From NCBI GenBank assembly GCA_020055645.1, contig CM034546.1, positions 19,468,001 to 19,532,000 of the forward strand: 64,000 bases of DNA, written 5' to 3'. Position 1 is the first letter of the stretch. Each line of letters begins with the position of its first letter. The notes beneath the pieces were generated by a model, which worked only from the letters and a program-made list of their open reading frames with translations, ran no database searches and was not told the DNA's origin. The position numbers and the translations under genes are program-made. The DNA comes from Tomocerus qinae (taxonomy: Eukaryota > Arthropoda > Collembola > Entomobryomorpha > Tomoceridae). This document shows positions 34,075 to 45,840 of the stretch, piece after piece.

Positions 34075-37000
34075 ATGGAAAGTAAAATTAGAGAGAATAT
34101 TGTGGCTTTAAGTGAAAAGTTTGTGAATACTCATAAAGTGTTGTTATGTCTTTATGAAAAGAATATTTTATCCCACCAAGAAATGGATTCAATTGTAAGC
34201 GTTTTTAATATAAATATTATTAAGTATTGTAACGATTTGTAACAAAACTGCATTAATGCTCTTTAGAAAAGAAAAGAACCATTCGAAGGAAATTCAGAGC
34301 TATTCCTGTGTCTCTTAAAAAGGTTTACCGATTCGATTTGGGAGACTGTAAAGGGCATACTGCAATCCACTGGTAATGATCATTTGGTGAAGATAATCCA
34401 ACCAGATGAATCTCTTCAAGGCGGTAAATTGCTGTTATTAACATAGCAAAATAATTCATTTAGAATTGTGCTGATTTACAAAATAATTACATAATGATAA
34501 CCTGATGAAAAATTGGCTCCATTCATTGAGTCAAACAATAAAAAAGGTCGTACCTTTCCTTTCAAGAACAATGAGACTGGTTTGCTGCGTAGTCCCAGAC
34601 AACACAAGCAATGTTATGGAAAGGAAAGGCGCTGGCTTTTCCATTGTTCGACTTACCAAATGGAAAAAATGTTTCAGTTTGTACGTAAACCAACAATGTA
34701 GACCTAGTTGACAGAGTATCAAACAGAGGACAGCACGATATAACCTTCAAAGTGTTAAAGTATTACGCAGATTGATAATGACAATGATAACATAATATTA
34801 TATTATGTGATCCGTTTTCCTACTTAGTGGGCTACATTTATAGATATTAAATTTTAATGTTATAAAAAATTTCTACAGTTTAAAAAAATTCGAATTTTTG
34901 AAGCACTCTTACAATTTTCAATAAACAAAACAAACTGAAATATTCCACATAAGAAAATTATTACTTTACTGATTAATGTTGGAATAGGTGGAGTAGGTGT
35001 CCGGAGGCAATATTATGGTAGTAGACATCCATCTTTAAAAAAGAACTGCTAGGACCACATGTGAACTTAAAAAATGGAAAAGGTACACAAAAATACAAAC
35101 AAGTACCTACATTGATCGTCAACGATAGGAATATAAATACTGAGTCCATAATTTTATTTCCCTTTCTCAGATTTACACCGGGTGTGATAAATTAGTTACT
35201 GTTACTCCCAACAAACCATATGACGTTATAGTTCAGGCACTTTTACATGTGCAATTCCATAAGGCGCAATACCAAACCTTGTTGCCATTTGCCATTAACA
35301 GTACGCAAGAAACAAAAAACGACCTTATTTGCCTTTTAATAAAAAATAAGAATTAGTTTTTATACAGTGCTGTTTGCATTTTTACTTTTCCCATTTTTAA
35401 AGTTTTTCATGTTTTCCCATTCAAATTTTAATTCATTACCTAAACACGTCGTGACATAAATAGATTAAAATTAATTCAAGTTATTTATTTTAATAGCAGA
35501 ACTGCCACTAACTGAAGACTTGACGTTGGTTGGGTCTTACTCGTTACGACTAAGTGATTTTGACAGTTTTGAAGTCATTGGTTCCGGGGTATTTGGTTCT
35601 GTCGTGAAAGCTAGGCTTACGAAGAAGAACAAGAAATATGCAATTAAAATTACGTAATAATTTTAGTCAAATTTTAATTCCAAACACGAACCATTTGTTT
35701 CCCGCAAAAAGTAAATGTAAACATTTTTTTAATTTAGCCGTGAAAATACCCACCGTGAAATAAACTGTCTTCTACGATCTGAACATCAAAATATAGTCAA
35801 GTTTGAAAATGCGTGGAAAGAAAGGATCACGGAAGAATTGGGGGAAATTCATTACCAATTTGAAGACTATATAGGACAAACTATTTATTGTATCCAGATG
35901 GAGCTGTGCAATGGCCGAGATTTATCTGCATGGATTTTGAGACCCCCTGACAATAAAACATTAGAAGATGCCAAACAGATTTGTTTTCAGATTTCACTGG
36001 GAGTTCAAAGCTTGCATTCCAAAAGCATAATTCACAGAGATCTGAAACCAGCAAATATCCTTCTACTAAATTCCTACCGAAAAGGAAATTCCAATATAGT
36101 TGTCAAAATTGGAGACCTGGGAATGTCTAAACAAACTTATCAAAAATCAAGAGCTAGCAGGAAAAGTCTGATGACCAATTGTGGAACAGAACGATATAGA
36201 AGCCCCGAACAGGTAGATTAACCTACCTTAATGGTAGTTTTTGCGTTTAAATTCTATATTAAACTTTTTATAATATACTATAATATCTTGTAATGTTACT
36301 AAAATGTTTTAAATAATATTGTTGTTATTGTTTAGGAAAAGGAAGATGACTACGGTCTGCTGGCTGATATATTCTCTATGGGAATAATTTTACTGGAAAT
36401 TCTATACTCTACTGTTGGAAGGAAAGATATCCTAATTGCTGATATTAGAAACGGCTTTTTCCCGAAGGAATTCGGTTCTTCTTTCCATTCAGAGGTAGTT
36501 GTGGAATCCATTTTATACAGCGTTTTTTATCATTGTGTAAAGTAACCATCAATTACTTTGTAGGGCCAGCTAATCAAAGGTATGTTGTCACATAATCCTG
36601 ATGACAGACCAAATTCTGACTCAGTGGCAAACCAATTAAATGATCTTTGGTACAGAATAGGTGAGCAAAATGCATGTTACTAGATACATTGATTAAGAAA
36701 ATCTCACTTTTATAAAGCAACTATATAGTCCATATATCAATGGTCTACATTAAATTAAAATATGGTGCTTATTATGTCTATTTGTCCCGTTAATGTGACG
36801 TTTTGTGCGAAATAATTAAATCTGTAGATACGGCAGATCTAGTAGGACATCACAAATTGAACAATGAGAACCAACGAAGCGAAAACATAATCACGTATGT
36901 AAACAAATAACAATAATTAGACTAAGCTATTTCAACTTGTCTTTGTCATGTTCAATGTCTACTAAGCTCAGGGTTGTGGGTCGGGTTTTTTATGGGTTGG

Positions 37001-39429
37001 GGTTTTTTGGGTTTTTTGGCAAAAAACCCACCCCGCTTTACTTAAAAAACCCCGGGTTTATTGGGTTTTTTGGGTTTTTTACAAAACATACTAAAATTTG
37101 CACTACAGCTCCATCTAAATACGCAATACATACTAATTTCTATTCAAAAATGTAAACAAATGCATAATCAGGTGGAAACAAATATAGCTTCAACACTTCT
37201 ACGGGTAATTAATGTATCGTAATGTGAGGGCTATAATAATATTAGTTTTATGTATACTTTAGTCATTGCATTGTGAAGATTATGTTTATAATATTGTTGT
37301 ACACATAATTTCAATTTATCACTTACATATTCATTACTGTAATGCTTTGCAATTAAAGCTTCAATTTAACAAAGGAATAATTTCATAAAGTCAATATAAT
37401 CAGTAAAATATTATAATGCTTAATATTTCACTAGTTGTTATCAAACAGTAATAATAATATAGATGTTCACAAAAATACTGCATTTGCTACGTTACACATA
37501 ATAAAATTAAACTTTTATGCTTTTTTCTTTCTTTTAATTGACGTAAGTAATAGTAGTTGACACGGTTGTTGTTGTTGTTAGCTGTAGTTTTCATATGTGG
37601 TATAGTATAGGCTTGTATTAATACCTATAGTTATATAAAAAACCCTTAAACCCAAAAAACCCGGGGTCGAGGGTTTTTTCCTAAAAAACCCGGGTTTTTC
37701 GATACCTTGACTAAGCTTCAGTTTTTACACATAAGTATGGTCTTTATACTTTTTAAGTACATCACTATAGATGGATGCATTTTGCCTGTTAACGGTTATG
37801 TTTAAATAGTTTATTTTGTATCCACACCCACAGTATGTACTGTCAACTGTAGAGACTGTGGCCGCAAAATAAGTATACAAAATTCTATCTCTATCAATAA
37901 TCAAAAAATGATATGTACCTTGTATTTTTCCCAGCTAAATTATTATTTGTCATTTGCTTTGGACCGAAAAACCACTGTCATTTTTCTGAATCGTTAGCTT
38001 AACTTACTCCATAGTACTGGCCTCCTTCAATGAACTTCCTCCATTAGAACCCGTCAACTAATAACTCTTAACCACTTTATCTTTTAAAACGAAATTTGTA
38101 CCAAGAGCCAATTGAAAAATAAATTCACAAACAGAGAAGTAAAAACGTTCAAAAACAAGGAAGTCCAATATGAATGAACATTTAGCTTATTTTGAAATTA
38201 AACAATCATTTTGCCCAATCGCTTTGAAATTCAGAATTATTACTGGGGACACATATTGCATAAATTTTTGGAGTAATCTTAATTTTTAATTAATTCCGGC
38301 ATTTTTGGTTCAATAATTGGCTCTTCACCTTTTAGTTTTCTGTATTATTTAGAATTTCATTTTTTGGTTTTCATTTAATTCATCTTCCTTTATATTAATT
38401 TTTGTCAAAATTCGCAATGACTTTATTTTCCACATTTCTCTGCCTTGTGTTCAATAAGTAGAGATAGACATTAGGAATTTGATAATATTCGGAATTTTAA
38501 AAAGGATAAAATTAAATACTTTCACTTAGATAATTTTAAAAGGAGGCTTTTAAAATTACCTAGGTTTTTGAACATTAACGGTGATAAGATTAGAATGTCG
38601 CTTGTCGGGCAACTAAATCTTATGAAATTACAGAAATCTGTCGCTGGAAGAACTAAATCTGTCCATTTCTTCACAACAACCTCAGGTCTCAGTCAAAATT
38701 GTCGATTTATTTCCCGATTTCTCTCTACGCAGAGAATATAATGCGAGTTACTTCGAAGGTTATTATTAAGTGGAATTGGGTAAATATGACATTTCCTGTG
38801 TTCTAATCATAAATTCTGGTGAAGCATAAGTGTAAGCATGTGACCTCTTTTAATTAATTATTGAAAAATCTTTTAATTGATATATGTAGATTTCGAATTG
38901 ATGGGACTGAGAGGGGCCCACCCATATACCTTAAAGGTGTGGGATTTGTGGGGAGGCCCTCCAATCCAACGGAGGCAATCACAATGAAAATCAGAGTAGA
39001 TGAAGGTTATTGTAGACCACCATTATCGCAAATGGAGATTTCCTACACATCAGAGGCCAAAAAATTGAAAATGATTGATTTAACTAGATCAGTTAAAATT
39101 TTCCCTAAGAAACAGTACTGGGTGAATGTTTGTCCAACTATTGTAAGTTACAATTAATTGATTTGACTATTTGAAAGTATGGCGTTCATTTATTTAAAAA
39201 ACTCTCTCTGCATTGAATGGTTTACATGAAACAAAATTAGATCAAAAATTTCAATTGAAGGCGTTAATCATTTCAGGGTGGGGTGGCTGAGTGGAGGAAT
39301 GGGAAAACAAACATCGTCGTGTACAATGAAACAGACCTCACTGAATCAATCCAATTGACGGTTTCTTACTTAAATAATTTTGTCTACTCTTTAAAATTTG
39401 AAATTTTGAAATTCTCTCTCGGAATGTGA
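34075..39429 (+). CDS. CARD-like + eIF2-alpha-kinase-like protein kinase with unknown C-terminal domain
   Basis: Nine exons, 34,075-34,194, 34,267-34,423, 35,497-35,653, 35,738-36,212, 36,336-36,494, 36,564-36,660, 36,828-36,894, 38,890-39,142 and 39,277-39,429, join with GT-AG sites and matching phases into 545 residues. Residues 1-90 look like a CARD (ENIVALSEKFVNTHKVLLCL; NSELFLCLLKRF; GNDHLVKII). The kinase domain (about 113-388) has the glycine loop GSGVFGSV (121-), Lys143, helix-C Glu152, the hallmark IQMELC..LSAWI, HRDLKPANIL (244-), DLG instead of DFG (271-273) and GTERYRSPEQ. IQMELC and SPEQ point to the PKR/PERK/GCN2 group, which phosphorylates eIF2-alpha to stop translation. Residues about 412-545 are a beta-rich domain (IYLKGVGFVGRP; QYWVNVCPT; EWRNGKTNIVV), possibly PHR-like. 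All catalytic residues remain. The role as a stress or immune kinase is inferred. Confidence 0.8.
34508..34665. mobile_element. MITE-like repeat related to 17,456-17,631
   Basis: It shares GGCTCCATTCATTGAGTC and TTTCCTTTCAAGAACAATGA with the copy near protease A. It lies in intron 2 of the CARD-kinase gene and is non-coding. Confidence 0.5.
36969..37709. mobile_element. hAT-like non-autonomous element in kinase intron 7
   Basis: An exact 8-bp duplication, ACTAAGCT, lies at 36,961-36,968 and 37,710-37,717. The ends CAGGGTTGTGGG and GATACCTTG start and stop with CA/TG as in hAT elements. Both ends are full of GGGTTTTTT or AAAAAACCC blocks that can pair with each other. It has no ORF of note. 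A further ACTAAGCT at 36,921 is outside the element. Confidence 0.75.
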
Positions 39430-40442
39430 AAAAAATCACAAGTGATATAGAAAACTATTGGTAGGATAAACATTTAATTGCATAATCTTCTACCTTGAAG
39501 TCACCATGATTCCTGTATTATCGTGCTTAGCCGTCAAGTAATGTTTGGAAAACCTTATAGAGGTCGATGAAGAATGTGTTTATTACTTTTAAAAGACATC
39601 TTTTATACTTGGTTAGAGACCATTCAATAGAAAAAAATTATATTCAGACGACTCAGCAATCATTTTGTTGCAAATATTGTTCAATAATTTCGCACAAAAC
39701 GTTCCTTAATATATCAAAACCATAATATTATACATTTCAGGCTTACACTACACCACAAAAACATGTAAAAGATTATATCGTTGTATCGGCTAAACCATTT
39801 TAGCACAATGCCTTACTCTAGATATATAAAGAAGCTGAAGACCGATTCCCCGTGCACGCTCAACGCTCATTATGTAAATGTTAATGCTTGCGTTGTTTGT
39901 TTGCTTCTTCATTTCATTAAAAAAGTAAATTGAGTGAAATCAGAAAGCTACCAAAACAAAACCGGCAATTAAAACACTGTCCCTCGTGTAGCCATGTTTT
40001 ATACATACGGAAATTTCTTGATACGTACCTGTTCAAAATCTCTAAATTTTGCAACCATTATTTTATCAGGACAGCCGATTCGCTAGTTCAATAACCTTTC
40101 AAACGCAATATTATTGGTGTTTATTAATATTTTGTTAATATCTCGCAAAACAGCACTTTAATCAGTATACTATATTTAATTGTAGCAGTCTTCCAGTAAT
40201 CACTGCCTTCCTTGAAAGGAATTTGGTTTTCTAAAAAATAAATACATTAAATAATGCTTCCGCATATTATGTGTCATATAAATGGAAAAGGACAAACCGA
40301 GAAAAGAATGTACGCTTCAGTATGAAATGAACTACCTAGCTTTCTATATGGAGTTCAAACGCTTTGCTACCAAGACATTGGCCATTGTATTTAGTCAATC
40401 TGTTGAAATTACCCGGACCTAGAATGTGATTCCAAGAAATAT
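39430..40442. other. Intergenic between CARD-kinase and the LTR element
   Basis: 39,430-40,010 has no recognisable gene. 40,012-40,442 is homologous to the IR1 upstream flank from 26,571 on and is the distal part of the IR2 upstream region, cut off by the LTR element. Confidence 0.6.
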
Positions 40443-41702
40443 TGTAAGCATGAAATCCCATTTCATGCTGTTATACAACTTATTCCCTAATTTCCCTATG
40501 AGCAAACCATTCCGATATTTACATGAATGTCACTATTAACACACAAACCAAATTGTAATGCAAAGCACGGTGTCACCCTCTAAACAGCGAATCAAACTAA
40601 CGTGAGATGCACCCGCGAGCCATATGTTAATCAAAGACGACTCGACGAGAAAAAGTGAAGGGAAGGCAATGAACGAAATGAAGAGAGAGGACTCGAATTT
40701 TAGCCTTCTTACGAGAAGGACTCCCAATTTAGCCTTCTAACGAGGAGGTCGCAATTTAGCCTTCTTGAGAGGAAGACGGAGTTTAGCCAAGAAACCGACA
40801 ACAACTAACTTCCGAGAGCTAGAGACTGCCATCTTGAAAAAAACTGATTCTCGCATCTTGATTTTCCCATTTTTGATTTGTCCTGTAATCATTATTGTTA
40901 AACCGTTCCCATTTTTCATTCATCCTCATCCGTAGTGATCACATCCGTTACTTTACCCCTTTTACTTGTGCGCAGAACAATTCTTGTATTTGCGAGATCA
41001 ACTCGACTCCGGTCGTATATGTACACATTCACATCCCCATCTCTGGTTTTGTGTTCCCTATACAATAGCTAGACATTACTTTCCTCTTGTAAGATCCAAT
41101 TGTAAGTAATCTAATAGTTCTCCAATGTCAACGTTTGTTATTACCCAAAAGTGATTCAATTGTATTGGAAACTTTCTGTATTATCCTCATAGTGTTTTTA
41201 TGCCGCTGAAGTTGTATCCCAGGCTTTTCACTATGCTATTGAGTTTGACTAACAATTAACAGTCATAATCAGTTCATTCAATCCAATCTTACTCAATTAA
41301 AAATAAATCTTATCCTTTTCTTTTGCAATCCAAAACGCAAACTGTGTAGTGACAATTATTATTCCTGCTGACTACACGAACATATATTAAACTTCACCCA
41401 AGTGCATAAAACTATTTGCAAGTTAAATGTATTGTGTCGACATCAACAACACCATCCATATTAAGCACAGTTTATGTTCCTGCTCAGTAGACATCCGGAC
41501 AGACAATAATCTTCGTATGACATCACATCATAGAGACACCCGAGTAATAGCACATTTAAGGAGCAGTCGAAAGAGTTAATAAACATATTCTGTGTGACAT
41601 ATACACACACATTCCGTAAAGACAATCCATAACATATTTCTGTGTGACATACACACACACATTCCGTAAAGACTCTCAACAATAACATATTTCTGTGTGA
41701 CA
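40443..41702 (+). repeat. 5' LTR
   Basis: 1,260 bp, TG...CA-bounded. Its 3' end holds two and a half copies of a ~58-bp tandem unit containing ACACACATTCCGTAAAGAC. Short ORFs inside it recur identically in the other LTR and are not genes. Confidence 0.92.
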
Positions 41703-43047
41703 AGCTGCGATCGGAGGGAGAAGATTCACTCTGACTTCGACTTCCGGTATCCCTATACCAATCGCTGAAAGGAGTTAAGGATCCGAAGATTGGAAATTCA
41801 CCAACCCACCACTGGCGTAACGAAAGACGGGCCCACACCTGTATCTTGTCGACAAAACCAATTATCTAAGGTAAAGAGAGTAATTCATTACCTAACCCAT
41901 TCCCAATACAAAACAATTTGTTGTAATGATTATGAAATGAGTTCTAATTGTATAATGCCCATCTAATACGCAATCCTACTCTGCTCGGCGTACTCGCATT
42001 GCCAATCGAGTGAATTTAAAATGATTGATATTTAAAAATACCCTTTCCAAATTCGCAATTAAGGGCCATTGAATGAGTCGATCTACTTTTGAGCTATATT
42101 TCAGTCAATTCCCCATTCCCCATGCAACTAATATAAAATTATCATTAGTTATATATCATTCAGTTCAATTTAAATTTCCGTTGCATCACTAAATCCAATT
42201 CACATTTTTACTACATTCAACAAAATAATTTTGAATCCGAATTTAGTATTCAGTCTCCCAAAGTACGTTAAGTACAGCCTTTACATTTCCACATTTCGTT
42301 TTTGAGCATTTTCGAACACAAAGTCAAACGGACATTTTTCTTTCTTCATTCCCAAGCCACATTTTCCTTTGTGTCGAGATCTTTGACCCCAACTTTCAGA
42401 AGCCAATCCGCTTTCGTAGAATTTAGGGAAAAGTCACATCGAGTAGATTATGCATTTACATTCTCATTAGGGATTAAATGAACTTATCATAGTTGAACAT
42501 TAAAAAGTGACTATAATATGTGGTCACTTGCATTGTACATACAGTCGTATACTTACATCAGTCTACTATAATATAACATCACACTCATTTGTATTTAGTA
42601 AATACAAAGGACATCGTAATTCTCTTAGTATTGTGCATGCATGACTAATTACTACAGCTACTCAGATTTTCCCAAATAACTTTTTCGTTATCTACTCATC
42701 GATTTAAATAGAAATACATCGTCGTAGTCTGAATATTTAAATAAGTCAAACCACTATACTTACCTCGTTGAACAATTTACTTTCAACTTTACATTTTTAT
42801 TATGTGCATGCAACATTTCAGTTACAGCATGCTCAACCATAGTCAACCATTATCTCATGACTTTACATTGAACTAAACAATTTTGTATTCTAGTATTTGA
42901 ATTCTCAATTTTATTCTTACCAATAGTGCACCCACACTTACAACTTACCAATTCCTTAAAAGAATGTCTAGCTTATTCAACTAGCAGTTCTATTTTAAAC
43001 ATTCATCTTAATATTTTTTTTAAATATTCTTTACATATACAACCATC
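41703..43047 (+). other. LTR element: non-coding leader
   Basis: 1.3 kb between the 5' LTR and the ORF, with no coding potential seen. It is likely leader and packaging sequence. Confidence 0.5.
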
Positions 43048-44922
43048 ATGGCCACCGCCAATAATACTGATTTAGAATCTAACGACCTTCTAGCAGCATA
43101 CATGCTTAAACCTACTACAGCTACTGCCATATTGCAAGGAATTACTTTCCTATGTCACAAACTTGTCTCGTCAGAATCTACTACTGTAGATATTAAACAA
43201 TTTGAAGCAGTCAGGCAACTCATATCTAAATTTTCACAGATAATAGAATGTATCTTAACACAACCTAGTTTTCATGTAGAACCCGATAGAGGTGCAGAAA
43301 CCAAACGAAAGCTATTATTAACGTTGAAAAACGTATCTGCCATTCAAGAGAATCAGACCCCACCGGTTAGTGAACCAACAGAAAATGTTGTAACCACCCC
43401 AGTAGAATCCATCAATAGTTTCACCATTCCACTAGAGGCTACTGAAAATGTAATTGCATCGTCGTCAGATACTACTGACACCCCAATTGACACACCAACT
43501 AGTACCTTAGATCATAACTCACACCAAGCTAAGCGTCGTCGTACTTATAAGACCAGAGTTTTCATTAATTCTAAATTTAAGAAGAATAAATCGGTGCATA
43601 GTACAACTCACATTGACACTCCTGTATTTTCTTCTAATACAAGTACAAATGAACAATCCCATTTTCACCACGTTGCTAGCACCCAGGAAGTCACAGATCA
43701 AAATGTCTCTTCCATGAATCATAACGTTGATCAACATTCGTATAACGTTATTCAATGTGATCCAATTTCATTCAATTCATCATCTACAAATCCGCCTATG
43801 CATGACGAGAATGTAAATTCTCAAACTTTCACACAATCTAGTAATGATCACGATGAGGTAGAACAATTAATCGACATCGATAAGTTACGTCAACTGTTAA
43901 TCAGCCAGGAAACGAAGGCTAACAATTCCATCGACTCTAACTTGAATGTACCGATTCCTTTCGAAATAGAGTCACAAACTTTCTCAATACCCACTAACGT
44001 CCATACACATTTTGCGAATCCTCAGGATAATTGCATCATGAGCCATGAAGAAAATCCACCCAAAGGGTCTTATATGCCTTTTCCAATTGAGGATACTCCC
44101 TTTTATACTCGTAAAGGCACTTTGAAGAAAGTCAAATTTAAAAATCTTCATCTAAAAGTATTTTTCGCTCACACTGTTAACGAGTCCGCTATTAGTGATA
44201 GAACGCTCAGCATGTTCGATGATTCGAAAATTCCATATCAATCTTACCAATTCTCAGAGTTTTCTCGATTTGAGTTTCCTGTCAATGGTCAGAAAATCAT
44301 GTTAGAATGTCATAATCACAGTGATTTACCTTATGATCTATTCATTGGCTTAGATGCACAACAAATAGCATTAGATATTAAATCTTCCACGAATCTGCAA
44401 CTGTCTAACTCCCAAGCCGATAGAAATCATACCAAGTCAATCTACCAAAAAGAAACTAAAGTCGAATCTCAATCTGTTACCACGCCCGTTATCCACGACA
44501 CTGAAGAATATTCAATCCCCGATGATTCTTTATATGATTATTCGAACAACTATTTAGATGACAGCTCTAAACTGGTACAATTAACCGAAAACTTGCATCA
44601 CTGGCGTAGTGAACCATTTAGAATCACCCCATTTTCCACAACCCAAGGCAAGCTTAAAACGATAATTATCAATAAAATGCGCTTTAAAGTGTTTTATGCT
44701 GATATTGCTAAGGAATCAGCCATCAACGACGAAACAATCTCTAAGTTTCGGAAAATTAACTATCCATTTCATTACACTAAATCTTTTAGCCATTCTCAAT
44801 TCAGCTTCCCCGTTAATGGTCGTTTCATCGAGTTAGTATACCATAATATGCACAGCTTACCTTATGATATCTTTCTCGGTCTAGATGCTCAAAAATTAGC
44901 ACCAGAAGTAGACTCGGATTAA
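43048..44922 (+). CDS. LTR-element ORF: duplicated retropepsin-like domains without visible catalytic motif
   Basis: This 624-residue intact ORF starts at ATG 43,048. The first ~115 residues are helical (LLAAYMLKPTTATAILQG). A long Ser/Thr/Asn/His-rich region follows, with a basic RRRTYKTRVF patch near residue 165. The C-terminal third holds two homologous segments (about nt 44,090-44,380 and 44,620-44,905), each running from a Phe-rich start through FPVNG to LPYDIFLGLDAQ. The latter resembles the end of retroviral-type aspartic proteases (Y-D-x-I-L-G-x-D). Where the catalytic D-T/S-G would be, the two copies read AHTVNES and ADIAKES, so protease activity is doubtful. No zinc knuckle was seen. 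It may be a Gag-like or accessory structural protein. Confidence 0.6.
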   Translation: MATANNTDLESNDLLAAYMLKPTTATAILQGITFLCHKLVSSESTTVDIKQFEAVRQLISKFSQIIECILTQPSFHVEPDRGAETKRKLLLTLKNVSAIQENQTPPVSEPTENVVTTPVESINSFTIPLEATENVIASSSDTTDTPIDTPTSTLDHNSHQAKRRRTYKTRVFINSKFKKNKSVHSTTHIDTPVFSSNTSTNEQSHFHHVASTQEVTDQNVSSMNHNVDQHSYNVIQCDPISFNSSSTNPPMHDENVNSQTFTQSSNDHDEVEQLIDIDKLRQLLISQETKANNSIDSNLNVPIPFEIESQTFSIPTNVHTHFANPQDNCIMSHEENPPKGSYMPFPIEDTPFYTRKGTLKKVKFKNLHLKVFFAHTVNESAISDRTLSMFDDSKIPYQSYQFSEFSRFEFPVNGQKIMLECHNHSDLPYDLFIGLDAQQIALDIKSSTNLQLSNSQADRNHTKSIYQKETKVESQSVTTPVIHDTEEYSIPDDSLYDYSNNYLDDSSKLVQLTENLHHWRSEPFRITPFSTTQGKLKTIIINKMRFKVFYADIAKESAINDETISKFRKINYPFHYTKSFSHSQFSFPVNGRFIELVYHNMHSLPYDIFLGLDAQKLAPEVDSD

Positions 44923-45840
44923 GAAAATCTAAACACATAAAACCCACTAATTTGTAAACGTGCATTTCTTTTTTCAGTTTCGTGAAAAACTCCCAACAGA
45001 TACGTTAATTAACCAAAACCAAACTATTTAGCATAAGCATAATCAAATTATACATTATACTAATATTTCTGTTCAAACCAACAGGTAATGTTCCAGCCCT
45101 GTATAAACCTTACCCGTGGAAACCCTATCTGTGGAGAAAACTACTACCACAAACCTAACTACACAACCACAAAATCAAAATATTAATCTCCACATCTTAA
45201 ACCCCAACTTACCCAAATCTATTGTAAACCCTTAAAAACTAAAAATAATATTATGCCTATACTTATATTAACTCATAACTATAGAAAACCCTTAATCACT
45301 ATTGTAACTTAATTATTCCTTCATTCTTAAGCTGGCATTGTTAGCCAGAAGTCTCCCCTATATCTATAAGTAACATTAAGCTACTCACAACACTCAAAAG
45401 ACATTAATTAATGTTGCAACATTCCCCAACTCATCCAAACTACTTTAAAATACTACCCTCATTTACCCACAACTTTCTATGTAATACCATTATAACCTCA
45501 ATACACTCATACAACTTAATCATAGCAAATATTATCATTTGTAACTCACTACAATCTGTAAAACACTACCCTCATTTACCCACAACTTTCAATGTAATAC
45601 CGTTAGTACCTTAATATTGTTATACAACTTAATCATAACTAAAATTATCGTTTATAACTCATAATACTCTTTATAACGCTACCCTTACCTACCCAAAATT
45701 GTATCTATGTAATACCATTATTACCCTACCTTATCATTTAATTTAATATAATTTTAAATCTTTATTTGTTAAAAGTTAGAGCGACTAAACGGCTCATAAT
45801 ACCCGTAAATAGCCAAAAATAGGGAGAGGACAGCGAGGCA
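44923..45840 (+). other. LTR element: non-coding 3' region and polypurine tract
   Basis: A C/A/T-rich segment with weak ~100-bp internal duplication (ACTACCCTCATTTACCCACA recurs at about 45,451 and 45,566). It ends in a purine-rich tract at about 45,818-45,838. Confidence 0.5.

Noticed and set aside
39741-39803. Possible alternative last exon of the CARD-kinase gene after a TTTCAG acceptor
   Set aside because: No donor in exon 9 gives a consistent phase, and exon 9 already has a natural stop.
40536-41838. Several short minus-strand ORFs repeated at 45,934-47,111
   Set aside because: They lie within or overlap the LTRs and recur only because the LTRs are identical; no domain features.
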